64,000 bases of DNA from Oryzias latipes. Lineage: Eukaryota > Chordata > Actinopteri > Beloniformes > Adrianichthyidae. Where the stretch lies: the NCBI RefSeq assembly GCF_002234675.1, contig NC_019859.2, positions 30,916,434-30,980,433 of the forward strand. The letters are read 5' to 3'. Both the position numbers and the translations under genes were made by a program. The notes beneath the pieces were generated by a model that was not told where the DNA came from, ran no database searches, and saw only the letters and a program-made list of their open reading frames with translations. This document shows, piece after piece, positions 12,432 to 23,000 of this stretch; the stretch's first letter is position 1, and each line of letters starts with the position of its first letter.

Positions 12432-15400
12432 ACTATATCTGTGCCAATATTGGTACCGCACGATTTAAAAATATTCTACAGATATTCTTATGGTTTCAGA
12501 AACACTTTATTTTTGAAATATATACTTGTTCCTAATAGATTACAGTCATAGTCAGTAATTGACTGTTATCGGGAAAATGTTATTTTTGATGGGAATACAT
12601 ATTGTTCCCAATAGATCCCTGCATTGGGGAGGTTATGGCTTACAGTTATGTCCAATATGTCTTTATGTCACCTCCCCGTCTGAAAGTGTCTCAGCGGACA
12701 CAGACAGCAGGGAACCTCTCACGCCACCACGTTGTCGCTCATGGAGTTACAGCCCAGTCCTGTATTTTTGGGTGTAAGTAGACGTCAATTTTGGCTGGTT
12801 GGACATAGGCCTGCACAACATATCCCAAATTTATTGTTATCGCAATTTCAAGCTGTGCAATACGCTTATGGCAGAAGTTGGTGAAAATTGCTTACATGGT
12901 AATCTTAAAGGTGCTAAAACAGTCTTATGGCAGCTTGAAGTATTTAACAAATCAAATAAATCCCTTTATATCATTGACCAATCGGATGGAGCCCTTTTAT
13001 GTTGGATGTTCGCCTCCTGTGCAGACGAGGGTCTTTTGGAGTGTAACTTAAGTTTTGTTGACTCCTATTTAAATTAAACTGAATTGGAAATTATGTTTTT
13101 GGTAGTTTTGCTATTTGTTCATTTATCGCAAGTTATATCGTGATCGCAATATTGGTCACTAATATTGCAAATCGCAACTTTTCCTCACATCGTGCAGCCC
13201 TGGTTGGACATAAACTGCTCATTCATGCATCATTAACATTCAGTGGGTTACTAGCCTAACAAATCTAGAGACCATTCAGAAGCTAAAGAAAGAACAATTT
13301 CTGTTTTTCCACCTCTTCAATGAAAGACAACAGTTTTAATGTCATAACTGTAACAACTGGGCTGGGTTTTACTGCCAAACTACTGAATCCATCTCAGACG
13401 GAAGATGATTTCACAAAATATTATTTTATTCGTAAAATTCTAATACCAATTTTGCTTGGTTTGGAAAAGCTAACCACATAATTGAACAGGAAAAAGAGGA
13501 AATAGTTTACTAAATAAAATGAAAAACTCTAACCGTAACAAATGGAACTGCTGCTTTTTGCCAAAGAAACCCCTACAGAAAACTGGATCACAGATTTGAT
13601 GAGTCAGTATGGATGCAAAGACTGATTGGATGAATACTTTTTTTAAAGGCAGCTTATAATTGACAAAATTATTATTATTGGTTCGCCAATCGACCAATGT
13701 CAATAGGCCCCAACATGTAAAAATTAGGTGTACAGGAAAGTGTGCAGCAGTTAAATAACCAAGGAAAAATGTTTGAACGTGACACCAAGAACTAAAAAGT
13801 ACAGTTTTTTTTAAATAAAAGATCACTTTTTGTTATTTCATTAAATTCCAATATGTGGCTTTAAAGTCAGGGTGGGGTTTAAGGAAAAAATAGATCACCT
13901 AGGTTACCTACCACGGTGAATTCTAAGGAAAAACTGCTGAACTTACACAACAATCCGGCGATCTAGAAACCAATATTTCCGGTGGTGCCTGTCGTAGCCG
14001 ACGGGGAGCTGGCGAATGAAGGGCTTGCTCTTCTGCACTTCGGGGATGCAGTCCGTCACGCCGGGCACCTTGTGCGCCACGCACACCTCGCACTGCCACT
14101 CGTCCTCTGGCACCTCCTCCAACGGCGGCTTCACACACTCCAGGTGATACACCGCCGAGCAGGTTTCGCAGCACAGCAGGTCGCCCAGACGATGGCAAAC
14201 CCTGCAGTGGTCGTCGTATGCGACCACGCCTTCCGACATAAGCTCCTCCCGGGCAATGTTGGTTGCCAGAAACTGGTCCGTCAAAAACTGCAGGACTTTG
14301 ATTTTGTTCTCCAGGGGTTCGTACGGATAATCCTCAGTCTCCTGTAAAGGTAGAACGTGCCGGTATTCGGGGTCGCTCTCACAGTACGCCCGCACTATCT
14401 CCGGCCACGTCATCCCATCCACAAAATACAGAGTGGAGTAAACGGAGTCTTTGACATCAGCGGGACCAAATGTGGTGTTCGAAGTGTCCTCCTCCCGGAG
14501 AATAGCTTTGAGCAGGGAGATGTGCGTCTCTGCCAGCAGGGTGCACTGCTCCTGACTGGCCAGGGCCGCACAGAAGTCCTCAAAGCGGAACGGAGACAGC
14601 CGCAGCACCGTGCCGAAGTTGCGGAGGACCTCGTAGACGGCACAGACGTGGAGGAGCTGCGACGCGGGAACCAGGAGGTCCTCTGAGGACTTGGGAAGCT
14701 CCAGGGGAGGAATGTCCTTTGCCTCGAGAATGGGAGACCGGGGCCGTGGAGCCCTAGACCGCTTAGGACCTACAACACAACAACAAAAGTCATAAGAGAA
14801 AGCAATGGCAAGCTAAAGAAAAGAGGGAGTTATAGAGAGTAGCTTGTCATAAACAATGAACAAAAAAAACATTCAAACTAACAAAACGGTACATGGTGTC
14901 TAATTCTACAGCGCTTTTCTTAGAAGACCTTAAGTGCTTTACAGTGCTTTTCAAACACTGGCGCCCAACATCGGCGCCAACCTACAACCATTACAACCAA
15001 TGTGGGGTTCAGTGTCTTGCCCAAGGACACTTCAACACCTGCAATATTCTGATCAGAGGTCAACCACCCTTCATATTCATTCAGTGTCACAGCACGAATA
15101 AATATTTAGACAAATTACATCAACAAAATTTTATTGTCACTCTAAGACCAGTTTGCATCTACTTTTAAAGCATCCCCAGTGGTTATTTTAGTTATGATTA
15201 TGCAGTTTTTAGCCACATAGTTTCTCCAGAATGGCAGTAGTTCAGTAGAAATTCACCTCCGAGTTGTGGACGGGACCACTGGTGCGGCGTCAGCCTTCAC
15301 TTATTTCCCATCATCCCTTTTTTACACTCTCTCCCCCGAGCTTACAGCCTCTCACAACCCCAAGCTAACATTACCGGTGAAACAAAAATGGCGAGCAACA

Positions 15401-17192
15401 TCGGAGCTGTCCGGCCGTTCAGTTTAGATCCAGAGTCCAGCTCAGACGAGGAAAACAAAGACCTTCACGGATCTCTACGTCTGAAAGCGGATTCATCAGA
15501 ATGGAGCAGGGAGTTCGCAGCTTCTACGTCCCACCTACCAGCTTTTTCAAACCTCATCTGCTCCTGATTCACCACGATTTGGATCGAGAAAGACTTTATA
15601 AAATAAATATAATTTTGTATTTGTGTGTCCTCCGTCATGAGATAAATGTTAAAAACGCAAAATTCATTGGGTGGGTCTTTAAATTATTACCTCTTTGAAT
15701 TAAAGTAAGGGCTAAAAAAAATAACGACTTGATGTTTTTAGCGATCCTTAAAGCAAAAATAAAGGTTACAAAGAAGTTGTCTACAAGTATGTTTACACAA
15801 TTTCTAAAAAAAATTTAAAAAAAAAAGAAGAATGTTAAGAAAGTGTTCTTCTTACAACCTAAATAATTTAGTCACGTGTCCAGCAGCTCATATTAAAAAA
15901 GCTAAACAGCATTAATTAAATGTCAAGAGGTGGAAAGGTGAGTGACTTCCACACCTGAATAACGTGATGATGCGGTTACTGTGGTAACGGAGGACCACGC
16001 AACAAGTGCGTGGAAACACACGCTTGTCAAGCTCATCTGGAAACATCAGGCCACCAAAACAAACCATTTGAAACGGAACCTAATCCAAGAAAAACGCGTT
16101 AAAATCGAGACATCTAACTGCAGTTTAATTTAAAGCTAAAGTTTTTATTTGGTAAATAGATTAATTTAAAATAAAAGACTGGCACGTTTCACTGCAGAAC
16201 AATGCATTGATCACAGAAGAAGCGTGGGGTTAACCTGAAATAAGTAAAAAAAAAAAAAAAAAAGTAGAAAAAAGTTCAGATTCAGACACTTTTTGACGAT
16301 GATCTGCGGGAAAATGAGATTCAACGCAAAAGGTAAATCATGGAGGGGGGGGGGCAAGCGCATCAATCCAGCAACTTGACCCCAAAAATCTGCTGATTCG
16401 GCTCAAACCGAAGCCTTTAAAAGCCGCTTAAACCGGGGAAGACCTGCAAGAAAGAGCGCGCGGACGGAGCAGCGCACGGTAAACAAAGGCCCGATTCTGA
16501 ATTCAAACTCCATTTTGAACAATGCGCCTTGCTTTATGCATTGAGCTAAAGAAAAACATAAAGCCCGGGTTGACGTGTGCGAGCCCGCTCGGTTCGGCGG
16601 TGTGAGGGGGGCGAACGTTACCTGGGGTGCTCCCGAGCGTGCTGTGGCTCCGAAAGCTGCTCTCCGTACAGTAGCTGGCATCCTCATTATCCGGGAGGTC
16701 CTCCAGATAGTCGGAGTCGTCTCCCAAGGCCTCGTCGTCTTCCAGATCCGACGACGGGTTGTCGTTCAGCTCGTCCTCGTCGGAGCGGTAGCTGATGTTG
16801 TCCTCCTCCTCGTCGCTGTTGTCGTCGTAGACCACCTTCGTCTGCGGCTGCCTCACTCCTCCTCTCCCGCCGCGGCCGCTCCTCGACCCCCTGCCTCTGC
16901 CTCTGCTCCCTCTGCCCCGCGATGCCGCTGCAGCCGCCGTGGAGGCTCCAAGTTTCCGCCGGCCCCGCGACGAATGAAAGTTTTCTCGGCCGGAGAATTC
17001 GGTGTCCATCTCCGCAGGACCGATGCTGCAAACACCGCCGCTAGTTCCTCCCCGGCCGCGACCCCTTCCTCTGCCCCGTCCCCGCCCGCGCATCCCCCTA
17101 GTCCTGCCGCCCCGGCAGCCCCGGAGCGGCGCGGGTGAACCTTCCCGCATCACGGCAGGTTGTTTGGGCGGCCTTCCTCTTCTCCCTCTCAT
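2549..17192 (-). CDS. bptf: Nucleosome-remodelling factor subunit BPTF, 5' half (partial)
   Basis: Ten coding exons on the minus strand, in transcript order: 17192-16622, 14769-13947, 11154-11103, 10648-10480, 8901-8671, 5807-5604, 4698-4504, 4357-4182, 2985-2812 and 2730-2549. All have AG/GT borders and matching phases, giving about 925 codons. The last ends in phase 2, so the gene continues left of the window. The start is ATG at 17192, beginning MRGRRGRPPKQPA as in vertebrate BPTF. Seen in order: an Arg-Gly-rich and then acidic N-terminus, a DDT domain (about residues 225-290), and a PHD finger with C379, C382, C391, C394, H399, C402, C417 and C420. A WHIM-like stretch (KIWYYSTK-type motif and following exon) and a Glu/Lys-rich coiled segment from exon 5 follow. 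Known role: the largest NURF (ISWI) subunit, in the nucleus. The C-terminal PHD and bromodomain that read histone marks are outside the window. The introns are full of DNA transposons. Identification is firm; exons 6 and 7, which are low complexity, are the least certain. Confidence 0.96.
3199..3742 (+). repeat. Family-A repeat, copy 2
   Basis: Begins GAAAGACCCACTCCAATGAA and contains the shared core (AAACTGTTCGGCTGGAT, GCTAATGTTTGCTTGGGG, GAGGGGCTGTAAGCTAGC). About 540 bp inside bptf intron 8. Coding capacity is not apparent. A non-autonomous DNA element is the likeliest nature. Confidence 0.6.
4997..5270 (+). repeat. Polypurine minisatellite (GACA/GAGA), 119-bp higher-order unit
   Basis: A pure-purine/C run built from GACA and GAGA blocks. 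A larger unit that includes GGGGGGGTGAGAGAG recurs with a period of 119 bp (positions 5059 and 5178). It is strand-asymmetric and could form triplex DNA. Lies in bptf intron 6. Confidence 0.85.
5271..5560 (-). mobile_element. Non-LTR retroelement 3' fragment (Rex/LINE-like)
   Basis: ACTTTATTAATCCCAAGAG at 5273 and GCATTGAATAGTCTTATTGC near 5480 are text typical of dispersed teleost LINE or SINE 3' ends. The second block resembles the one at 26.1 kb. Family name is not certain. Confidence 0.5.
5915..7238 (+). mobile_element. hAT-type DNA transposon, non-autonomous
   Basis: Terminal inverted repeats CAGGGGTCGGCAACC and GGTTGCCGACCCCTG bound 1324 bp. They are flanked by near-identical 8-bp target duplications, GTCTAGCT (5907-5914) and GACTAGCT (7239-7246), as hAT elements make. 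No intact transposase frame was seen. Inserted in bptf intron 5. Confidence 0.88.
7390..8624 (+). mobile_element. hAT-type DNA transposon, non-autonomous
   Basis: Inverted repeats CAGGGGTCTCAAACT and AGTTTGAGACCCCTG, 1235 bp, with a perfect 8-bp target duplication ATATAGTT at 7382-7389 and 8625-8632. The GCGGGCCGCGAGTTTGAGAC end is typical of the Charlie group. Its ends differ from the element at 5915-7238, 151 bp away, so the two are independent insertions. Confidence 0.9.
9100..9306 (+). mobile_element. LINE 3' end with (TCTAA)n tail
   Basis: AGAATTTCCCCATTGTGC followed by AATAAAGTTTATC and a repeated TCTAA tail at 9285-9305, the usual 3' terminus of fish LINEs. The 5' edge is not defined. 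Confidence 0.6.
9680..10145 (+). repeat. Family-A repeat, copy 3
   Basis: Shares the core (CCGTCCGGCTGGATGGCT, AATGTTAGCTTGGGCTTG, GAGCTGTAAGCTAACAGG) with copies 1, 2 and 4, and ends GGGACTTTAA at 10145. The left edge is approximate. Lies in bptf intron 4. Confidence 0.6.
12403..12429. repeat. (TA)n microsatellite
   Basis: An alternating AT run of about 27 bases in bptf intron 2. Confidence 0.9.
12806..13202 (+). mobile_element. hAT-like MITE, 397 bp
   Basis: Ends TAGGCCTGCAC and GTGCAGCCCTG form a short inverted repeat. A perfect 8-bp duplication GTTGGACA flanks it (12798-12805 and 13203-13210). The interior has the CGATATAACTTGCG-type text common in teleost MITEs. No coding capacity. Confidence 0.85.
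14898..15077 (-). mobile_element. SINE/LINE tail fragment
   Basis: ACAGCGCTTTTCTTAGAAG, then GCGCCAACCTACAACC and GTGTCTTGCCCAAGGACAC, are the familiar teleost dispersed-repeat text also seen at 19.1 kb. Lies in bptf intron 1. Confidence 0.55.
15165..15682 (-). repeat. Family-A repeat, copy 4 (reverse orientation)
   Basis: A reverse-complement copy, 518 bp from TTAA at 15165 to TTAA at 15682, with ends TTAAAG... and ...CTTTAA. The core (CCAAGCTAACATTA, GAGCAACATCGGAGC, CGGCCGTTCAGTTT) mirrors the other three copies. This copy best shows both ends. Confidence 0.65.
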
Positions 17193-17460
17193 AGCAAGAG
17201 CAACGCTCTTATACTCCGCTGCAATCTCGCTGCTCAAGTGAGCCACGTTTGCCGTTTTAAAACAAGGATCAAATGACCACGAAACGGGCGACACTCCCCG
17301 GCCGGTCCCTGTCAAGCCCCGGCCTCAATTTTTCAGCGCAAAGCTCAAACTGAATGGCCGGCGTCCCGCTTTGGGTCGCTAGCAGACGCCATTTTTCTGC
17401 TCGACTCTCCCTCCGTTGAAAACACAGCAGGCCTCAGATGAGTGTCAAGGTAAACTGGGG
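17193..17460 (-). promoter_or_regulatory. bptf: bptf promoter / 5' UTR in a CpG-rich island, with YY1-like motif
   Basis: GC- and CpG-rich DNA runs from about 16.3 to 17.45 kb, over the first coding exon and upstream of it, in otherwise AT-rich surroundings. On the minus strand at 17396-17385 the sequence reads AAAAATGGCGTC, a good match to the YY1 core. The same ATG could open a short upstream ORF. No TATA box is obvious. This fits a housekeeping CpG-island promoter. The transcription start itself cannot be placed by reading. Confidence 0.55.
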
Positions 17461-18288
17461 AAGCGCCGTCTCAAACGGAAGTCGTGTTTTTCTCTCTTCA
17501 AAATAAAGCGTAAAAATATGAAGAAAAAAGGACAAATTGATCAAGCGAATAACTTACACTGCACACGTTTTTGACAATGTATCAATTTTTTACATGGAAA
17601 AAAAGCTAAAATATTTAGTTTTAACTGCTTAATATGAACTTCCGGGGGGGAAAGTCATCTCTAGCTTGACACGAATCCTCTGGATCCATTTTGGTCACGT
17701 GACCCCCGTTCTACAAGAAATGCCGTAGTCTTATAGTCAATAAATAAGTTATCAAAACAAAGTGTTAAGTGGTGTTTCTTTACGGGTATGTGTTTATAAA
17801 TACTGGCCGATTTTCTGAATCTTAGCTCCTGTCGTGGCTTATTATGCAGCCACGAAGAAGCCACCAACCATGATAGACGGAAATTCCATTATCAACGTTG
17901 GTGACACCACTTGCTGCTACCACTACAACTATTACTGCACTACTACTATGTTGATATTTTTTAGCAACCATCAAGCCCCACTTGTCTCCAGTTCATTCAG
18001 GATGTGCGCACTAGCTGGCACATAAACCTGTGCCTTGTGCATAAAAGATCCGCTTTATTGCACACAATTTTTTATAATTGACCAATGATTTGACAGCACA
18101 CCTGGTGAAACGTAAAATAATGCACCAAAATAGATTATCCATGTGGTTAGACCGCTGTCAATCAAACTTTGAATCCGCAGTTCTCATGCAAGAAAACCAT
18201 TAAACAGCCTTAAGTGCTCTGTCAAAACTTGCGATTAAAAACAGTCTCCAAAAATTGAACCAAAGTCTACAAAGGGCGAAAAATACTA

Positions 18289-18370
18289 CGTTGTCGGCAG
18301 GATTCGAACCTGCGCGGGGAGACCCCAATGGATTTCTAGTCCATCGCCTTAACCACTCGGCCACGACAAC
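18289..18370 (-). tRNA. tRNA-Ser (anticodon AGA)
   Basis: An 82-nt type II tRNA on the minus strand. The acceptor stem GTTGTCG/CGACAAC pairs fully, with discriminator G. The A box reads TGGCCGAGTGG and the B box GGTTCGAATCC. The anticodon loop CTAGAAA carries AGA, and the long variable arm TGGGGTCTCCCCGC is typical of serine tRNAs. A run of five T follows the 3' end on the minus strand (18283-18279), a pol III terminator. It stands alone between the 3' end of nol11 and the 5' end of bptf. All stems are intact, so it looks functional and not a SINE head. Confidence 0.97.
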
Positions 18371-18757
18371 TGATGTCTACTTGCTGTCACAAGTTTTTTA
18401 AGAATTCAAATTAAGCCTGTATCTTGGGTCCATATTTGTAGGTAGGTGTACGTTGCGAAAGCGCATTAATTACACCCAAACGAACATTACAGATATATTG
18501 CTGTAATGCTGAAGTCAGGGTCCGAATGTTGCTCAATAATCTTTGACCTTATGCTTGACAGATCCAGTTTTGCCAACAAAATGAAATCCAAAGTTTTCTA
18601 TAATTATAAGATCATTCAATTTTTAAACTAAATTAATATATTTAAGGCTCAAACTTTTCCCCCAAAAGGTTCCAATTTTTACAATTAAAGTTAGTGTCAT
18701 ATCCAAACAATTCTCGAATGTGTATTGATGAGGTACTGTATTGGTTAGTATCCACTA
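18371..18757. other. Intergenic, nothing recognised
   Basis: AT-rich DNA between the tRNA gene and a MITE. No ORF, repeat or conserved site was recognised. Confidence 0.5.
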
Positions 18758-19015
18758 AGGTGTAACGATTAATCAATTTTAGTAATATACAATAATATAT
18801 AATATAGTAGTATAACCGTTATAGTGCATCACAGCAGACAACAAATACGTGATGCAGCAAAAAATGATCACTCCAATGTTCAGAAATACTTTGAATTTAG
18901 CATACGTGTGACCACAGTGTGCTAGAATGTTCCCCTTGGATTATTTGAATGTGGAAAAACAACAGTGGACTGAACTTTAGGAAATTAAAATGTGAATGGA
19001 TTCGACATTCTTGTT
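18758..19015 (-). mobile_element. MITE, truncated copy of the 62.5-kb family
   Basis: Starts AAGGTGTAACGATTA. It shares GAATGTGGAAAAACA and AAATGTGAATGGATT with the reverse complement of the element at 62562-63032. Only one end is preserved. Confidence 0.65.
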
Positions 19016-19242
19016 TACTTGTGATGGGGCGGTCGACCTCTGATTGAAATATCACAGGTTCGATTCCCACCTTACCCGCCCATGTGTTGAAGTGTCCTTC
19101 AGCAAGACACTGAACCCCACCTTGCCTCTGTTGGAAGATTGGCGCCAGTGTTCGGCAGCATGGGACCCTGACTGTAAAGGCCTTTGGGCCTTCGAAGGTT
19201 AAAAAAAAGCGCTACTATATAAGTATACGCCATTTACCATCT
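19016..19242 (+). mobile_element. tRNA-derived SINE-like element
   Basis: A B-box-like GGTTCGATTCCC at 19056, then GTCCTTCAGCAAGACACTGA and a tail AAAGCGCTACTATATAAGT ending CCATTTACCAT. This layout is usual for teleost SINEs. Degenerate A box. Confidence 0.65.
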
Positions 19243-20054
19243 GACCTGAATCCAAGGCACACCTGACATCATTAACCAGTTTTACACAAGGCTGTCTCAG
19301 TACTGCGGTTCATTCTAAAGCCAGATCATCTCACAAATGTTTTGCAAGAGAAACTCATTAAGCTAAATAAAAACAAGTTTTTCTAAAACCTTGCTTAATA
19401 ATTGTTTTTTTTTAATAACTACAGGTCTGTAGGGTCCAAAATGAATCATTAGACCCTTAGTTTGTGCTATGTAGATACATGGGTCCAACCTTTCTGAACC
19501 TTCCAGTTCCTAAAACCTTCTGCAAGCCTCTTTTGGATCAACCATATTTTCCCTGAAGATCCTTAGAGATTTTTTATCATTCCTAGCTTTTGCCTGTTAA
19601 TAGACATACAGCAACAAGATTTCAATGCATACAACGTGCATGGATGATTTGTTAACTTGTAATAAACAAGACACCACACAAATGAAATTTTATCTCACTA
19701 CTTTTTTTTTATCTAAAACATAATTTACAATAAAAAGTCAACTAGCAGATTTACAAGTGGTTTCGACGCTTAAAAACAGATTTGTGGTCAGAATTTTACA
19801 ATTCTCTTCACTCTCACTTTGACAGCCTGTGAGTTAAGTGTGAACTAAACATTCAAACAATATTTAACCGAAGGCCACTTTTTACAGGTCTGCGAAATCT
19901 TCCTCGGACACCAATACAATTCCCAAAGTTTTTTTGTCATATAGTGAGTCAAATGGCCAACAGCTGTGCCAATAGGCCCGTCCAGACAGCTACAGCCTTG
20001 AATCCATTTAATGTCAAACACTGGAGTTCGTTAAAACATTTCTTTGCATCATTT
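19243..20054. other. nol11 3' flank and 3' UTR, otherwise empty
   Basis: Contains the presumed nol11 3' UTR (ATTAAA at 20011-20006 on the minus strand) and AT-rich sequence. No other gene or repeat recognised. Confidence 0.5.
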
Positions 20055-23000
20055 CTAAAATATCTCAATGATCTCGATTGAGTATTGTCCGACGTCTTGC
20101 TTCCTCTTCATTTTTTGTAGCTCCTGAAGACTGCCCTCAATCTTTCCGAGTTCAGAAAACAGCTTCACCTGTGGAGAGAGGGACCGCTCGGTCAATTTTA
20201 GGCAGACAATAGTGACAGGCTGACAGAAGGGGGTGTTTGTTACCTGAGACTGAACAAAACCGTGGAGGTTCAGCAGAAAGCCTTTGGCTTCTGGAGTCAT
20301 CACCAGCACTGTAAAATGTGCATCCAGCATCATGCAAATCCAGTCCAGGATCTGTACCCAAACCCAACGAGTTCAACATTTCAAACAGGTGTGCGGATGT
20401 GCTTTCCACGTTCAATGAGATACGAACCTGATGAAGACTTGGTGCCCTTTCGCTGTGCGCCTGTGGAAAAGTATCTTGGGAATAACGCAGGTAGAGGAAC
20501 TGTAGGTACCGAAGGAAGAGCTGGTGGGATGGAAACCAAAAGGTAAAAGGTAAAAAACATTGAAACAGTTTTGCGCCAAAAAAACGGAGCGCAGGGTGCT
20601 TCATCGACGTGCAAACATCATTTGCTTACAAGGACGTGTTGGGAGTTGAGATCCTTCAGATGGGGGAGGAGGAAAGTGTCACTGTATGCCGTCTGCAGGA
20701 TCCCATTCCTATGTAGTCTTTTGTCAAGATCTTTCACTTCACAAATGAATTTATAGCCATGTCAGTTTGAGCTAGTCAGTGACATTTCTACAAGGTCTGT
20801 ATAGACTTTTAACGTCAAAATTCAGTCATCGTGACGATAGGCTGGAAGGATACAACAGAGCTGCCTTGTGGGATCCGACTGGACAAACCAGTCGACTTGT
20901 GGCTTTCTCGCTGCCTTCTCTCGTCTGTTGGTCGTTGGCGGTGTCTGAATGGGCCTCTACCCTGGAGGGTGGGCTAAAACCATTTTGCAGGTCACCCTGG
21001 CAATGCTGGCTTGTTATCAAAGTCTCCATGAGAGAGACGCTTTCTGGCTCCAAACACATCTTCTCTGCATCTACATCGGGTAAACTGAAAGAAACGAACG
21101 AGGAAGACGCAGAAACTGAAAATCTAATTCGCTTTCAGCAATTCAAATGCAAAAGCATGGATAACATTAAAAAGGGCCTGTCATGCAAAATACAGATGTG
21201 ACTTAGGAATAGCAGAGTTGCTACCATTCTGTGGTCGACGGCAAAACAGCACAAATCAGGGCATGATCATGCAGATTTATGCCTCGTTTTTGTTTTTTTA
21301 CCAGATGAATGCTTTGAGGCAGGTGCAGGTGAGCACTTCTGGGATGTCGGGGAAAAGCAGCAAGCACATTTGACACAAGAAGTAATCTTTCCTCTCCAGG
21401 GCCAGGGGCAGAAGATCTGGACACACACTGGTGGGCAAAAAATGATGGCAGGTAAGATCAACATAAAAACACTTGATCTGATCCGAACTGGAATGTGACA
21501 ATCATGCAAACATCTCAGTAGGGGTCGGATTATACAAATTTGCTTCTTCACAGTTTTTTTTCAAGTAATAAATCAAACTCTACCTACAAGAATCTCCACG
21601 TATGATTATGAGACAATTATTTTCTTCTTACATTTACGTTCGTTTTTCTTTGCTTTAGTTTTTTTTTTTTTTAAATCAATGGATTTCATTATTTCTGTAA
21701 TGAGTTTGATACATGTGCGATTTTGTTGGATTGTGTGCAGTCAATGCTTGAAATAAAACATGAATCAAAATTGAATCAAAACACTGTACTAAGGACAACT
21801 GTTTAGATGGAGTGTCACTCAGTAAAGTCCTGTAAATATCCGTTATATCTTGTTGTTGCTCCAGGTAACAACGACCTTCTGCAGACTGTGCTGCAACAAA
21901 AGCATGCGTCCCAAAGACTCTTCCTAGAAGATTAATAGTAACAAAAATACACTTTAATCAAGAACGAAACGGAGCCAGCTTGACATCCAAAGAAATGGAT
22001 AAAAATAGTACACCAATAGAAAAGGCTTGTCTACTAACTTGGTTTCAGAAAATGAAATTATTCTCAAGTAGAATCAACCTGGTCCTTAAACCGGCCTGAC
22101 TGATGACCAAAGTGAATAGTTTGGAACAACAATTTCTCATTTGAAGGACTTATCGTCTTCACTGACCTGTGGCAGAGGAACTGGCTGTGCACCAGATGCA
22201 CAAACGAGCTGTGTGCGTAGAAATGTGGGTCGGCTTGGCTCCGGCACACCAGGATGGACGCGAGCTTTCCCAGCTGGAGATCCTGGATGTCCTGCCTGGA
22301 CAGGAGTTCCGCCACCTCCTTCTGGACCTCCTCAGCTGGCGCCGTCTGCATTTGGAGCCACAAAGATTCAGCACTTTTAGGATTCGTTGCTAGTTACAAG
22401 TAAATTTGAGATTTCTTTTTTTCACCTTGACGAGTTCTAGCACTTGCTCAGCGGTTAGGGAAAGGGATGCCTGCGTTTTACGAGTTGATCTCTACACAGA
22501 AAAAGAGATGACAAAATTAACACAAGAGTACAAAAACACAACTTTCTTTCAAACACTCAATTTTTCTTTAAGAAATTACATGGTTTCAGTTTAAAAAGCA
22601 GTGGATTTGAATCTTAGAAGAAGCCTTCAAAATAAAATAATCACACAAAAAACAGGCTGTGGCAACATTCTCTGTGACTTTTTCCAACATTTCCCATCAA
22701 ATATTACAGATGGATGAGATACAAACCCAGAATTTTACCACAAAGTTCTACTAATGATCACAGGGATCTACACCATCAGCCCATGTTAAAGGGTCACAGG
22801 GATCCATCAGCTCAGTCTTTCATAACAATGATCCAACACACCGTCTTCCTGGTCTCCCCCGTTTTAGAGAGCGGAGCTTTCTCTTCATGGAGGATTTTAT
22901 TCCAAGACGGCACATAAGTCGGACATTTGGACTCTGTGGAAGTTAGACAAACACCGTCAATGGAGACAAGTAAAAACGAAGGCTACTATCAACAGTGACA

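Noticed and set aside
13982-14686. Plus-strand ORFs of 109-121 codons
   Set aside because: They lie antisense to the conserved DDT/PHD exon of bptf and have no resemblance to a protein family.
16575-17138. Plus-strand ORF of 187 codons
   Set aside because: Antisense to bptf exon 1; open because that exon is GC-rich and repetitive.
20152-20604. 150-codon minus-strand frame spanning 20.15-20.60 kb as one exon
   Set aside because: Only 20520-20428 follows the NOL11 protein; the rest is intron read-through and out-of-frame coding text.
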